Positions 25,221-33,754 of a stretch of DNA of 64,000 bases are shown here, in pieces. Source of the stretch: RBG-16-64-43 sp964353865. Its GTDB lineage: Bacteria; Chloroflexota; Anaerolineae; Anaerolineales; RBG-16-64-43. Numbering within the stretch: the first letter of the stretch is position 1; every line of letters begins with the position of its first letter. The notes beneath the pieces were generated by a model. That model had not been told where the DNA came from. It did no database searches and was given only the letters and a program-made list of their open reading frames with translations. Position numbers and translations under genes: made by a program. The stretch lies in contig CAYGXJ010000040.1 in assembly GCA_964353865.1 (NCBI GenBank), positions 40,639 through 104,638 of the forward strand. Direction: 5' to 3'.

Positions 25221-25907
25221 ATGCACCGAGTTCTTCCGCTGCTCGCGCTTGCCAGCCTTCTGCTTTCACATTCCTCTCCAGCTGGACCGATTAGCGTTGG
25301 CAAGACGCGGGTCGAAAACGGCTACCCCGAATCCATCACGTTTGAGGCAGCTGTCGCCAGCACGGCCGGGCTCCTCAGCCGCGTCGAGTTGCATGTCCGC
25401 GTGCGCGGCGATTCCATGACCTCGGTGATCGTCGCGCCGATCGAGCCGGCCGCCTCGCTGCCGACGCGCGCAGAGTGGAAGACGCGCGCGAACGATTTCC
25501 AGGACCTTGTGGCGGATCTTCTCAAGGCGATGGGCTACCATGTGAGTTGGGTAGCGCTGAGGGGCAAGGATGTTGGTGTCGACATCATTGCCCACACCGA
25601 CCCGCTGGGCGCGAACCCTCCCCGCATCAAGATCCAGGCGAAGAGAACGGAGGAGGCCGCAAAAGTAGAAGCTGTGCGCGCGTTCATGTCCCGGTTAGGC
25701 GATGACGACGTAGGGATCTTCGTATGTCGAGGAGGATTCACGAAGGATGCTGCAGACGAGGCGCGCGAGCAGGAGAAACGCAAAGTAACCCTCATCGATG
25801 AGGGCAGGCTATTTGACCTCTGGGTTGAGCGCTATGACAAGCTGACGCAAGAGGCTCGCGACTGGATGCCGACTAGGCCGATCTACTTCCTACCACCAGG
25901 CGAGTAG
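25221..25907 (+). CDS. Mrr-like restriction-endonuclease domain fused to an exported-protein N-terminus
   Basis: A 228-residue chimera. Residues 1-22 are a Sec-like signal peptide (VLPLLALASLLL), and residues 25-90 (ISVGKTRVENGYPESITFEA...) resemble the N-terminal beta domain of exported peptidase-MA-type proteins common in Chloroflexota; this comparison is from memory. From about residue 92 (ANDFQDLVADLLKAMGYHV) it is an Mrr/PD-(D/E)xK nuclease: Asp in KDVGVDIIAH (about 118) and IKIQAKR (about 137-143), then GIFVCRGGFTKDA. AAGGAGGG supports ATG 25221. An internal GTG (25509) with AGGA could give an N-terminally short nuclease. Two bases separate it from the next gene. Confidence 0.75.
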   Translation: MHRVLPLLALASLLLSHSSPAGPISVGKTRVENGYPESITFEAAVASTAGLLSRVELHVRVRGDSMTSVIVAPIEPAASLPTRAEWKTRANDFQDLVADLLKAMGYHVSWVALRGKDVGVDIIAHTDPLGANPPRIKIQAKRTEEAAKVEAVRAFMSRLGDDDVGIFVCRGGFTKDAADEAREQEKRKVTLIDEGRLFDLWVERYDKLTQEARDWMPTRPIYFLPPGE

Positions 25908-25909
25908 GC

Positions 25910-26119
25910 ATGCCAACCCATAGAGATGTCCAGAGGATCGTCAAGGCGCGCCATGGCTTCCAACCGAAGCCATGCTGGATCGCTGATGTAAAGGAAATGT
26001 CCGGGCTACCAGTTCGACGTGCATGGAATCGGCAAGGCCGGACTCGCAAGAACCCTTGCCCGGGGACAAAGATCGAGGCCATCCAGCAGGCGATGAAAGA
26101 GCTCGGGATGATCTCCTAG
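25910..26119 (+). CDS. 69-residue conserved-looking protein of the defence-like operon
   Basis: Small basic protein: RIVKARHGFQPKPCWIADVKEMSGLPVRRA..., then NPCPGTKIEAIQQAMKELGMI. The two Cys-containing motifs (PCWIADVK and NPCPG) and its place two bases behind the nuclease and 24 bases ahead of the DUF6361-like gene suggest a genuine gene. I do not recognise a named family. No transmembrane segment. It could be an accessory or nucleic-acid-binding subunit of the system; that is inference from position and charge only. Confidence 0.65.
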   Translation: MPTHRDVQRIVKARHGFQPKPCWIADVKEMSGLPVRRAWNRQGRTRKNPCPGTKIEAIQQAMKELGMIS

Positions 26120-26143
26120 GTCAGCGGGCAGAGAAACGCTGGG

Positions 26144-27367
26144 ATGTCGTCTACCTTCACTTGGCTTGACCACTCCGAGTACGAGCGTCGCAAGATGCTC
26201 GACGTCATCGAACTCTTCCGAGAACGGGACACTCGCGATGAGCTTGGCCTTGGGACGATTCGGGATGCCTTCGCCGACCTGTTCTTTCCCGGCACGAGCA
26301 CGATCCAGACCCGGGCACGCTATTTCTTCATCGTTCCTTGGATGTACCTGGAGCTGGAAAGTAAGCGAGTTGCATCTGCCGCAGTAGCTGATCGGGTGCG
26401 GAAATACGAAATCTCCCTTATTGACGCGCTTCTCGAGTCAGGAGAAACCGATGGAGTTCTTGGCCGGGTCGCTGGGATAAGCCTCCAGCGGCTGCCCAGC
26501 AACATCTATTGGCAAGGCGTTGGGATCCTTGGCATTCGCCTTTTTCCCGGGTCCCAGCCACAATACCACCGCAGCCTGGATCGCTTCTATCTCTTGAAGG
26601 GGCGGCAGGCTCATGACGACGATGGCGAGCCGGTGGGCAGTGCGCTGGAGGGCAACTGGCACCCGGGCCTCCCGGAGCCGCCAGGAGAGTTCCCTCGCAA
26701 GGCAAGCCTGAAGCTCACGCGAATGGAAGCCCGCTACCTTCGGGAACGGATCACGGCCCGCGCGCCCGATTCCCTCTTCAGGTTCCTGGCCGAGCGAGGG
26801 CGCGAGGTTGAAGAGCTTGACTTCCCCTGGCAACACCCGCAGTCTGCGGAGTTCCCCGCTCGCTGCCTGGAGCAGCTCCGCCATGCCCGCAACTTCTCCG
26901 AAGCCATGCACGGCGCCTCGCTGCTGTACAACTTGATGCTCTCCAATATGGCTGCCAAGGATGAGCTCGTCTCCGAGTACGAGCAACGCCTGAAGGAGTG
27001 GGCCGTCGCCATGCGCTCCAGGCACGTTGAATTCCTTTCTTGGGACCGCGCCCGATTCTGGCAGATCGTCAGCTCGCACGGAGCTCGGGTAAGCCGAGGC
27101 ACCCGCCTCTTCGTCGAGAGCTGGCTGGAGCTTGTGTCCGCCGATGAGTCCCCCGGCCGATCGGCGGCGGGGAACAAAGCTCGCAACCTGGTCCACGAGC
27201 GCGAACGCGCCCTAAAACGCAGCCTGGCGCGGCTCGACAACCGCAGGGCACTTGAGCTCTGGAGCGGGGCGGCAGGGACCGCGCAGTTGAACTACCGTTG
27301 GCGGATCGCCCAGCGGATATTGAATGACATCTATCAGGGAGTGTCACAGGACGGCCGAGGTGCTTGA
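26144..27367 (+). CDS. DUF6361 family protein
   Basis: A 407-residue soluble protein. The N-terminus TFTWLDHSEYERRKMLDVIE and GLGTIRDAFADLFFPGTSTIQTRARYFFIVPWMY are hallmark blocks of DUF6361 proteins, which I recall as neighbours of phospholipase-D-like and helicase genes in defence regions. The rest is mostly helical with many charged residues; no catalytic motif is obvious. The stop overlaps the start of the PLD-like gene by 8 bases. It is probably a core subunit of a multi-protein complex with the PLD and helicase; the biochemical role is unknown. Confidence 0.75.
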   Translation: MSSTFTWLDHSEYERRKMLDVIELFRERDTRDELGLGTIRDAFADLFFPGTSTIQTRARYFFIVPWMYLELESKRVASAAVADRVRKYEISLIDALLESGETDGVLGRVAGISLQRLPSNIYWQGVGILGIRLFPGSQPQYHRSLDRFYLLKGRQAHDDDGEPVGSALEGNWHPGLPEPPGEFPRKASLKLTRMEARYLRERITARAPDSLFRFLAERGREVEELDFPWQHPQSAEFPARCLEQLRHARNFSEAMHGASLLYNLMLSNMAAKDELVSEYEQRLKEWAVAMRSRHVEFLSWDRARFWQIVSSHGARVSRGTRLFVESWLELVSADESPGRSAAGNKARNLVHERERALKRSLARLDNRRALELWSGAAGTAQLNYRWRIAQRILNDIYQGVSQDGRGA

Positions 27368-29216
27368 GCCAAACGACCGCCGTCACTTGCTGGACAGCTT
27401 GAGACCCCCAGAGGGGTACGTGCTCACGCATGCGCTGGGCACAACCTACTCGCTTGACCTCCTTAGCCTCCTTACCGTGCCGTTGGCATTCTCCCTCTTC
27501 GACTGGGAAGCACAGGACGGGAGCCAGACGAAGGATCCGCTGGCTGTGCTCGAGGCCTTGCGCAGGCATGCCGAGCATATCTTGATCTTCTGCCAGGCCG
27601 GCGCGATCTACGTTCCCGATAACGCGCCGCTACTAATTGCGAGCCTTGAGCCCTCGGTTGTCGAGGTGCGAGCGACCCGCGATGCGGGAGTCTTCCACCC
27701 CAAAATATGGTTCCTGCGCTTCGCCTCTTCCTCCGGACCGATCCTGTACCGGCTCATTTGTGCCAGCCGCAACCTGACATTCGATCGCAGCTGGGATACC
27801 GTCCTGGTGCTGGAGGGGGAGCTCGAGGAGCGGCAGGTCGGGTTCGGGGCGAATCGACCGCTGGCGGACTTCATCCAGGCCTTGCCAGCGCTGGCGCCGC
27901 ACGGGGTTCCGGCAACACGTCTTGAGATTGTCCAGAGGATGCAGCGCGAGATCAGGAAGGTGCGCTTCGTTCCTCCCGAAGATTTCGACGAGGTCACCTT
28001 CTGCCCCCTCGGGATCCACGGGCATCGGAGCTGGCCCTTGCCCGAGACGATACGGAAGCTCCTAGTTGTCTCCCCGTTTCTGAGTGTCGATTTGCTCCAG
28101 CGGCTTGCTGGAAGTGCCCAAGAGGCTGTGCTTGTCTCGAGGTTGGAGGCGCTGCAAGCACTCAGCCGAAAGCAGTTTGGCGGTTTCTCCCACCTCTACA
28201 CCCTGGCGGCGGAAGCGGACCCCGAGCCAGAAGCCGAGGTTGCGGCAGAGCCGCTCCCCGAGACGGCGACTGCCGGCCTGCATGCCAAGCTGTATGTTGC
28301 CGATCTCGGATGGGACTCAAAGGTGTGGACCGGGTCGGCCAACGCGACGACGGCTGCCTTTCGGGACAATGTCGAGTTTCTGGTGGAACTCACGGGCAAG
28401 CGCTCGGTTTGCGGTGTGGACAGCCTGCTCGAGCCTGCGTCGGGGAGGATGAGGCTTGCTGATCTACTCGAGAAGTTCGTGCCGGAGAAGGATGCGCTCC
28501 CTGTGGATCCGGTCCAGGTGGCCATGGAGCAGGGTATCGAGCAGATGAAGAGGCGCATTGTCGATGCGCGGATTCGAGCACACGTTGTTCCAAGCAGAGC
28601 CGAGGACGCGTACACAGTCGTCCTCCACGGCAAATCCGGCGCCGACAGGCTTGCCACGGATTCAGAGCTGGATGTCAAGGTCCACTGCTGGCCTATCATG
28701 CAACAAGAGGAGAGCGCGGCCGCGATCGAGCGACTTGGCGGCGAGGTGGCGTCCTTTGCGAGCCTCTCGTTTCCAGGATTGACTTCCTTCTTTGCCTTCC
28801 GCGTGGACATAGCCCGGGCAGGCAAGAAGCTGTCGTCCCGATTCGTGCTGAATCTACCGCTGGTCGGCGAGCCCGAGGACCGTCAAGAGCGACTCTTGCG
28901 TCACCTACTTCAGGACCGCAACCAGGTCCTGCGGCTGCTGCTCCTGATCTTGTCTGATGTCGACGGCGCTGAACTCGGCCAAGCTGAGGTGAGGCGGCTC
29001 TTGGCGGATACCGGGCCGAGTGTGAGATTCCCGTATTCGGGCGCTCTCCTGGAGCCTCTTCTGCGCGCGCTTGCCCGGGACCCCGAGAAGCTGGATGAGG
29101 TTGCGCACCTCGTCGACGATCTGGAACGCACAGCGGAGGGCCAGGCGCTGCTGCCCGAAGGCTTTCACCGCGTTTGGGATCCGATCTGGGCGACGAGGGG
29201 GGCCAAGCGAGTGTGA
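27360..29216 (+). CDS. Phospholipase-D-like protein with two HKD-type motifs
   Basis: A 618-residue protein. Motif 1: FHPKIWF (about residues 111-117) with ICASRNLTF (about 133). Motif 2: LHAKLYV (about 307-313) with WTGSANATT (about 323) and NVEF. Both follow the H-x-K...S/G-x-N layout of phosphodiesterase/nuclease PLD proteins, though the trailing Asp of HKD is not in the strict place. A C-terminal half of about 250 residues has no known motif. GTG 27360, preceded by AGGA, is chosen; ATG 27324 lies deeper inside the previous gene. The stop overlaps the helicase start by 4 bases. Likely nucleic-acid cleavage in a defence complex. Confidence 0.78.
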   Translation: MLEPNDRRHLLDSLRPPEGYVLTHALGTTYSLDLLSLLTVPLAFSLFDWEAQDGSQTKDPLAVLEALRRHAEHILIFCQAGAIYVPDNAPLLIASLEPSVVEVRATRDAGVFHPKIWFLRFASSSGPILYRLICASRNLTFDRSWDTVLVLEGELEERQVGFGANRPLADFIQALPALAPHGVPATRLEIVQRMQREIRKVRFVPPEDFDEVTFCPLGIHGHRSWPLPETIRKLLVVSPFLSVDLLQRLAGSAQEAVLVSRLEALQALSRKQFGGFSHLYTLAAEADPEPEAEVAAEPLPETATAGLHAKLYVADLGWDSKVWTGSANATTAAFRDNVEFLVELTGKRSVCGVDSLLEPASGRMRLADLLEKFVPEKDALPVDPVQVAMEQGIEQMKRRIVDARIRAHVVPSRAEDAYTVVLHGKSGADRLATDSELDVKVHCWPIMQQEESAAAIERLGGEVASFASLSFPGLTSFFAFRVDIARAGKKLSSRFVLNLPLVGEPEDRQERLLRHLLQDRNQVLRLLLLILSDVDGAELGQAEVRRLLADTGPSVRFPYSGALLEPLLRALARDPEKLDEVAHLVDDLERTAEGQALLPEGFHRVWDPIWATRGAKRV

Positions 29217-32200
29217 ATCGCGTCGCCGAGCGACCCGATGTGGCGAGGATCGAGAGCGGGCTGAAGGATTTTCAGCGTGCAACGGTTGACTATGTGTTCC
29301 GCCGCCTGTACACCGACCCGCGGCCCACGCGACGGTTCTTGATCGCGGATGAGGTAGGCCTTGGGAAAACCCTCGTGGCTCGGGGCGTAATCGCTCGGGC
29401 GATCGACCACCTCTGGGATCTCGTGGACCGGATCGATATCGTCTACATCTGCTCGAACGCCGACATCGCCCGCCAGAACATCAACCGCCTCAACGTGACA
29501 GGCCAGGAGGGGTTCGCCCTGGCCTCCCGCATAACGCTCCTCCCCCTCGAGTATCACGAACTCGATCAGAGGAGACTCAACTTCATCTCCTTCACCCCGG
29601 GAACGTCGTTCGAACTCAGGTCCAGCATGGGGATGGGCACAGAACGCGCGCTTCTGTACCGGCTGCTGGAGGCCGGCTGGGGTCTCAAGGGAAACACTCC
29701 CCTGAATGTCCTGCGCGGCAATATGGGCTCGGAGAACTTCCGGTGGCGGGTGAAGGAGTCTCGCGAGTGGCAGATCGATGCCCAGCTGGCGGAGGCGTTC
29801 CTTGGTGCACTTGAGAAGCGGATCGTGGAGCAGCAGTCCCGAGGCGAGCAGGATCTACGGGCTCGGTTGGAGGACCTCTGCAAGGCCTTTGCTCGCTCAG
29901 ACAGCCGAGTGACCGAAGAGGCATGGTGGGAGCGGACCGCCTGGGTGGGCGAGGTGCGGTCGCTGCTCGCGCAGACCTGTCTCAGCCAGCTCCAGCCGGA
30001 CCTGATCATACTAGACGAGTTCCAACGGTTCAAGAACCTGCTGATGGGCGAGGACGCGGCGAGCCAACTGGCGCATGAACTCTTCAAGTATGCTGACGCC
30101 CAGACGGCGGCACGTGTTCTCCTCCTCTCAGCCACGCCCTACAAGATGTACACGCTTGCACAAGAAGCAGGGGAAGACCACTATCGCGATTTCCTTGAGA
30201 CGGCTCGCTTTCTCCAAGACGATAAGGAAGCCACGATCCGTCTGGAAGGCTTGTTGGAGTCCTACAGGTCGGCAATCCTCCGAGCAGGCGAGCCAATCGG
30301 CGAGGATGTCGAGGGCGTGCGAGGGCAACTGGAGGATTGCCTACGGGTGGTCATGGCACGCACCGAGCGGCTGGCCTCAACATCGGATCGCAGCGGGATG
30401 CTGACCGAAATTGAGTCAAACCCGGAGCTGGCGCCGGAGGACATTCTCTCCTACCTGGCCCTCGAGGACCTGTCTGGCGACCTCCACGACAGGAACTCGC
30501 TGGAGTTCTGGAAGTCAGCCTCCTACCTCCTCAACTTCATGGAGGACTACCAACTTAAGCGATCCTTCCGGGATGCCCTCAAGGATCCGGCGCGTGGAGG
30601 GTCCATTGGAGAAAAGCTTGCCTCTTGGCCTCAGCTCCTCCTTCCGTGGCGCTGGAGGGTCGAGAAGTACCGGCCTGTGGCCCCGAGCAATCCGCGACTG
30701 AGGGCGCTGCAATCTGAGACACTGGATATGGATGCCTGGAAGCTGCTCTGGCTTCCCCCCTCGCTGCCTTACTACAAGCTGGAGGGGGCGTATGCAGAGC
30801 CGCGACTGGCGGGGTTCTCCAAGCGGCTGGTCTTTTCTTCCTGGAAGGTAGTCCCCCGGGTCGTAGCGTCTTTGCTGAGCTACGAAGCCGAGAGGCGGAT
30901 GATCACCTCGTACGAGCCGAAAGCCCTGAACACGCCGGAGGAGCGGGAGAAGAGGCGTCCTCTGCTGCGTTTTGCCCGGTCCGAAGGCAGGCTGACCGGG
31001 CTCGCCCTTTTTAGTTTGATCTACCCCTGTGTGGTCTTGGCTCGCGGCTTCGACCCGTTGGGCTATCCAGGCAACTGCACAGGAGAGGATCGGCTTCCAT
31101 CAGTGAAGGAACTGTTGGGGGTCATCCAGCCGCAAATCGCGGAGCTTGTCACGTCCAAATTGTCCGGCTTGGCGACCACCAGGGCCGTGGACGAGCGCTG
31201 GTATTGGCTCGCGCCAATCCTGTTGGATCTGGAAACGGAAGCGCACCAAGCTAAGGATTGGTGGCAACAGGAGGGCTTGCCAACGGATTGGGCGTCCCAA
31301 CAAGAGGATCTGAATGACGATGAGGGCACCTCGGCGTGGGCCGATCATGTCGCGCAGGTTCGGGACCTAGTGCAAGAGTGGCGTCGCGGTGAACTACAGC
31401 TTGGGGCGATTCCCGAAGATCTGGGTGCCCTCATGGCGCAGCTCGCGGTGGCGGCTCCTGGTGTGGTGATGCTGAGGTCGCTCTCCCGCATATCCGATGG
31501 AAAGGCAGCTCAATCCAGCTTGAGTATCCGAAACGCATCCGCGCGGACAGCCCGGGCCTTCCTGAGTCTGTTCAACCTCCCCGAAGCCACTTCCCTGGTG
31601 CGTGGCGTGAACGCCGAAGAACCCTTCTGGCGGCGAGTGCTTGAACACTGCGTGTCTGGCGGACTCCAGCCGGTGATGGACGAGTACGTCCACGGCCTGA
31701 AGGAGTCGCTTGGTTTTGTCGGGAGCGTGTCAGAGGCTGCGGCCTCGGAAGTGGCGGACGCCGTTCGATACGCTCTGGGGCTGCGCACATCGACGCCGGT
31801 GATCGACGACATTCGCGTGGGTCCAAGGAGCCACAGGGTCACAATCCACGAACAGCGGATGAGAAACCGCTTTGCCGTGAGGTTTGGAGATGAGAAGACG
31901 GAGGGGTACGGGCAGCCCACACGATCCGACCAGCTGCGGGCAGCCTTCAATTCCCCCTTCTGGCCGTTTGTCCTGGCCACGACGTCGGTTGGGCAAGAAG
32001 GGTTGGATTTCCACACCTACTGCCACATCGTTGTCCACTGGAACCTGCCCGCCAATCCTGTGGACCTTGAACAACGCGAAGGCAGAGTCCACCGCTACAA
32101 AGGGCATGCCATCCGCAAGAATCTAGCCGCGAGGTACGGCCTTCGCAGCGTCTTGGGGTTGATGGATAGGAATCGTGATCCATGGGATGTCCTCTTTGAG

Positions 32201-32485
32201 CTCGGCGTGAAGGACCGAGCCAACGGGACTGATATTGTGCCCTTCTGGGTCTATCCAATAGAGGGCGGGGCTCGGATCGAGCGGCACCTCATGATGCTGC
32301 CGCTTAGTCGCGAGGTGGAGCGGGCAGAGGAGTTGCGGAGATCCTTGGCGATTTACCGGATGGTGTTCGGCCAGCCGCGCCAGGAAGACTTGGTGAGCTA
32401 CCTGCTAAGCCGCGTGCCGGAGGAGAACGTCGAGGCTTTGGGCGAACAGCTAAGGATCAACCTTACGCCCCCTCCGACAAAGTGA
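29213..32485 (+). CDS. Large SNF2/DEAD-like helicase of the defence-like operon
   Basis: A 1,090-residue superfamily-2 ATPase. Motif I ADEVGLGKTL (about residue 46), motif II ILDEFQRF (about 265; DExF, not DEAH), motif III LLSATPYK (about 304), motif IV-like KRLVFSSW (about 535), motif V ATTSVGQEGLDF (about 922) and motif VI EQREGRVHRYKG (about 952). About 380 residues separate motifs IV and V, a very large insertion into the second RecA lobe. GTG 29213 overlaps the PLD stop (GTGA), arguing for coupling and a fixed stoichiometry. Expected role: ATP-driven DNA translocation or remodelling that licenses cleavage by the PLD or Mrr-like partner. Followed by a 16-bp palindrome. Confidence 0.85.
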   Translation: MNRVAERPDVARIESGLKDFQRATVDYVFRRLYTDPRPTRRFLIADEVGLGKTLVARGVIARAIDHLWDLVDRIDIVYICSNADIARQNINRLNVTGQEGFALASRITLLPLEYHELDQRRLNFISFTPGTSFELRSSMGMGTERALLYRLLEAGWGLKGNTPLNVLRGNMGSENFRWRVKESREWQIDAQLAEAFLGALEKRIVEQQSRGEQDLRARLEDLCKAFARSDSRVTEEAWWERTAWVGEVRSLLAQTCLSQLQPDLIILDEFQRFKNLLMGEDAASQLAHELFKYADAQTAARVLLLSATPYKMYTLAQEAGEDHYRDFLETARFLQDDKEATIRLEGLLESYRSAILRAGEPIGEDVEGVRGQLEDCLRVVMARTERLASTSDRSGMLTEIESNPELAPEDILSYLALEDLSGDLHDRNSLEFWKSASYLLNFMEDYQLKRSFRDALKDPARGGSIGEKLASWPQLLLPWRWRVEKYRPVAPSNPRLRALQSETLDMDAWKLLWLPPSLPYYKLEGAYAEPRLAGFSKRLVFSSWKVVPRVVASLLSYEAERRMITSYEPKALNTPEEREKRRPLLRFARSEGRLTGLALFSLIYPCVVLARGFDPLGYPGNCTGEDRLPSVKELLGVIQPQIAELVTSKLSGLATTRAVDERWYWLAPILLDLETEAHQAKDWWQQEGLPTDWASQQEDLNDDEGTSAWADHVAQVRDLVQEWRRGELQLGAIPEDLGALMAQLAVAAPGVVMLRSLSRISDGKAAQSSLSIRNASARTARAFLSLFNLPEATSLVRGVNAEEPFWRRVLEHCVSGGLQPVMDEYVHGLKESLGFVGSVSEAAASEVADAVRYALGLRTSTPVIDDIRVGPRSHRVTIHEQRMRNRFAVRFGDEKTEGYGQPTRSDQLRAAFNSPFWPFVLATTSVGQEGLDFHTYCHIVVHWNLPANPVDLEQREGRVHRYKGHAIRKNLAARYGLRSVLGLMDRNRDPWDVLFELGVKDRANGTDIVPFWVYPIEGGARIERHLMMLPLSREVERAEELRRSLAIYRMVFGQPRQEDLVSYLLSRVPEENVEALGEQLRINLTPPPTK

Positions 32486-32501
32486 AGGGCACGCGTGCCC
32501 T
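32486..32501. repeat. 16-bp perfect palindrome after the helicase stop
   Basis: AGGGCACGCGTGCCCT begins directly after TGA 32483-32485. It equals the window's palindrome family with the central CATGG removed. There is no T-run, so termination is uncertain. Confidence 0.7.
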
Positions 32502-32636
32502 CCCATCGACCTCGCGTGGGATGTGTACTGAGGGCGCCCTACCACGGACATCACAGCCACCTACGCGTACCCACGGCCGCCACTATGCGATGTCCCGGGT
32601 CTTACCATCGCCGCCTCACCCCCTCGGAGGGGCCTC

Positions 32637-33176
32637 ATGCATACGCCACGCACCCTGCGCCTCAGTCTCTGCCTCCTGTTCGCCGCCATGCTTGCCTGCA
32701 ACTTGAAGGGGAACATGCTCTGGAACCTCGCCGGCCCGCAGACACCGGCCGATATCGTCGCAACATACGCGGCGCCGGCCGCGGACGACGCTGCGGTCGA
32801 GGAGTGCCTCGCGCCACCGGAGGCGTACGCGTTCGCCAACGAGAACCTCGACGTCAAGGTCGACGGCCCGAACGCGATCTGCAACGCCACATTTACACTC
32901 AAGAACCTCGGGCAGGAGCCACTTTCGGCCGTCGTCCACATCGCCTGGGATAACACGGTCGAGCAGTCGCAGTTCTGGGAAGTCAAGCCTCTGGGCCGGG
33001 GCGTGTCGTGGACCGAGCATGTGAACGAGTCCCACCTGATTCAGAATGCCTACTTGCGCGTGACCCACATGCTCGTGGTTCGCGATGTGCCTGAGTGCTG
33101 GTGGTTGGCCGCGAACGCCGAGCAGCCGCGCAGGGCAACGATTGCTGTCGCCATCGATCCACTCCCATGCCCGTGA
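32637..33176 (+). CDS. Lipoprotein, intact copy of a duplicated gene
   Basis: A 179-residue exported lipoprotein: a basic start, hydrophobic span and lipobox AMLAC (Cys about 21). The mature part includes KNLGQEPLSAVVHIAWDN, HVNESHLIQNAYLRVTHML and ECWWLAANAEQPR, ending CP. Four Cys in the mature part may pair. No known family. GGAGG 6 bases before ATG 32637 supports the start. A decapitated paralogue lies at 45.5-45.9 kb with clear similarity through the stop codon and about 60 bases beyond it. It is the first gene after the defence-like operon. Confidence 0.7.
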   Translation: MHTPRTLRLSLCLLFAAMLACNLKGNMLWNLAGPQTPADIVATYAAPAADDAAVEECLAPPEAYAFANENLDVKVDGPNAICNATFTLKNLGQEPLSAVVHIAWDNTVEQSQFWEVKPLGRGVSWTEHVNESHLIQNAYLRVTHMLVVRDVPECWWLAANAEQPRRATIAVAIDPLPCP

Positions 33177-33307
33177 GATCCCAGCGCAAGCCCTGACGCA
33201 CAATAGACTTCCGGTTGGCGGATCGCCGTGCTCGGGCGACGGCGCGATGGCATCGCTCATTCTGCTCGGGCCACCGGCTGCACGACCGCGGTCTTCAGAG
33301 ATTTGAC

Positions 33308-33754
33308 CTACCCGCCCACCAACTCCGGATGGCTCTTTTTGAGCCAAGCCTCGACTGCCTTCGTCAACGCCTTAGCCTCACTGACGAGTTCATTGGCCTC
33401 GGTGTCGGAAATCCCTCCGCCCCGGTCATAAGTGCCGACATTCCGCTTGGTGCGGCAACTCTCGAGGTAGATAGCCAGGCCGGCGGATTCCTTCCCCATG
33501 ACGAGCGGTAGCGCCTGGAAAGTGACCCGGTGGTGGCCCGCCCCATGTGTCTGATATCCGGCACACGCGAGCGGGACCGTGGCCAGCGGCAGGACCGCTT
33601 CATATGCAATCAGGAACCGCCGGTCGGGTGAGAGACCCGCAACCGAGGCATCCGTCAAGTCACGCTTTGCGAGCCTTAGTAGATCTCCGATTTCCTTGCC
33701 GCTTGTCTTGTGTCGCCTGAGTTGTCCCTCGGCCAGCAAGCACTCTAAGCTCAT
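33308..33754 (-). CDS. HEPN-domain toxin-like protein
   Basis: A 148-residue helical protein of the HEPN superfamily, the toxin partner of minimal nucleotidyltransferases. The N-terminal part (LRRHKTSGKEIGDLLRLAKRDL, with FLIAYEAVLPLA) is typical. The motif region reads KRNVGTYDRGG: R-x4-Y where HEPN ribonucleases have R-x4-6-H, so the catalytic His is not evident and Tyr may take another role, for example as an AMPylation target. It overlaps the 3' end of the MNT gene by 95 bases in another frame. Expected to be cytoplasmic and toxic if uncontrolled. Confidence 0.8.
   Translation of the reverse strand: MSLECLLAEGQLRRHKTSGKEIGDLLRLAKRDLTDASVAGLSPDRRFLIAYEAVLPLATVPLACAGYQTHGAGHHRVTFQALPLVMGKESAGLAIYLESCRTKRNVGTYDRGGGISDTEANELVSEAKALTKAVEAWLKKSHPELVGG

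Noticed and set aside
24802..25269. Upstream extension of the ABC ATPase frame
   Set aside because: It crosses repeat-bearing intergenic DNA and the divergent gene start; ATG 24801 has a good ribosome site and the family N-terminus.
25221..32485. Assignment of the operon to DISARM or BREX
   Set aside because: No DUF1998 protein, methyltransferase, PglZ or BrxC-like ATPase is present.
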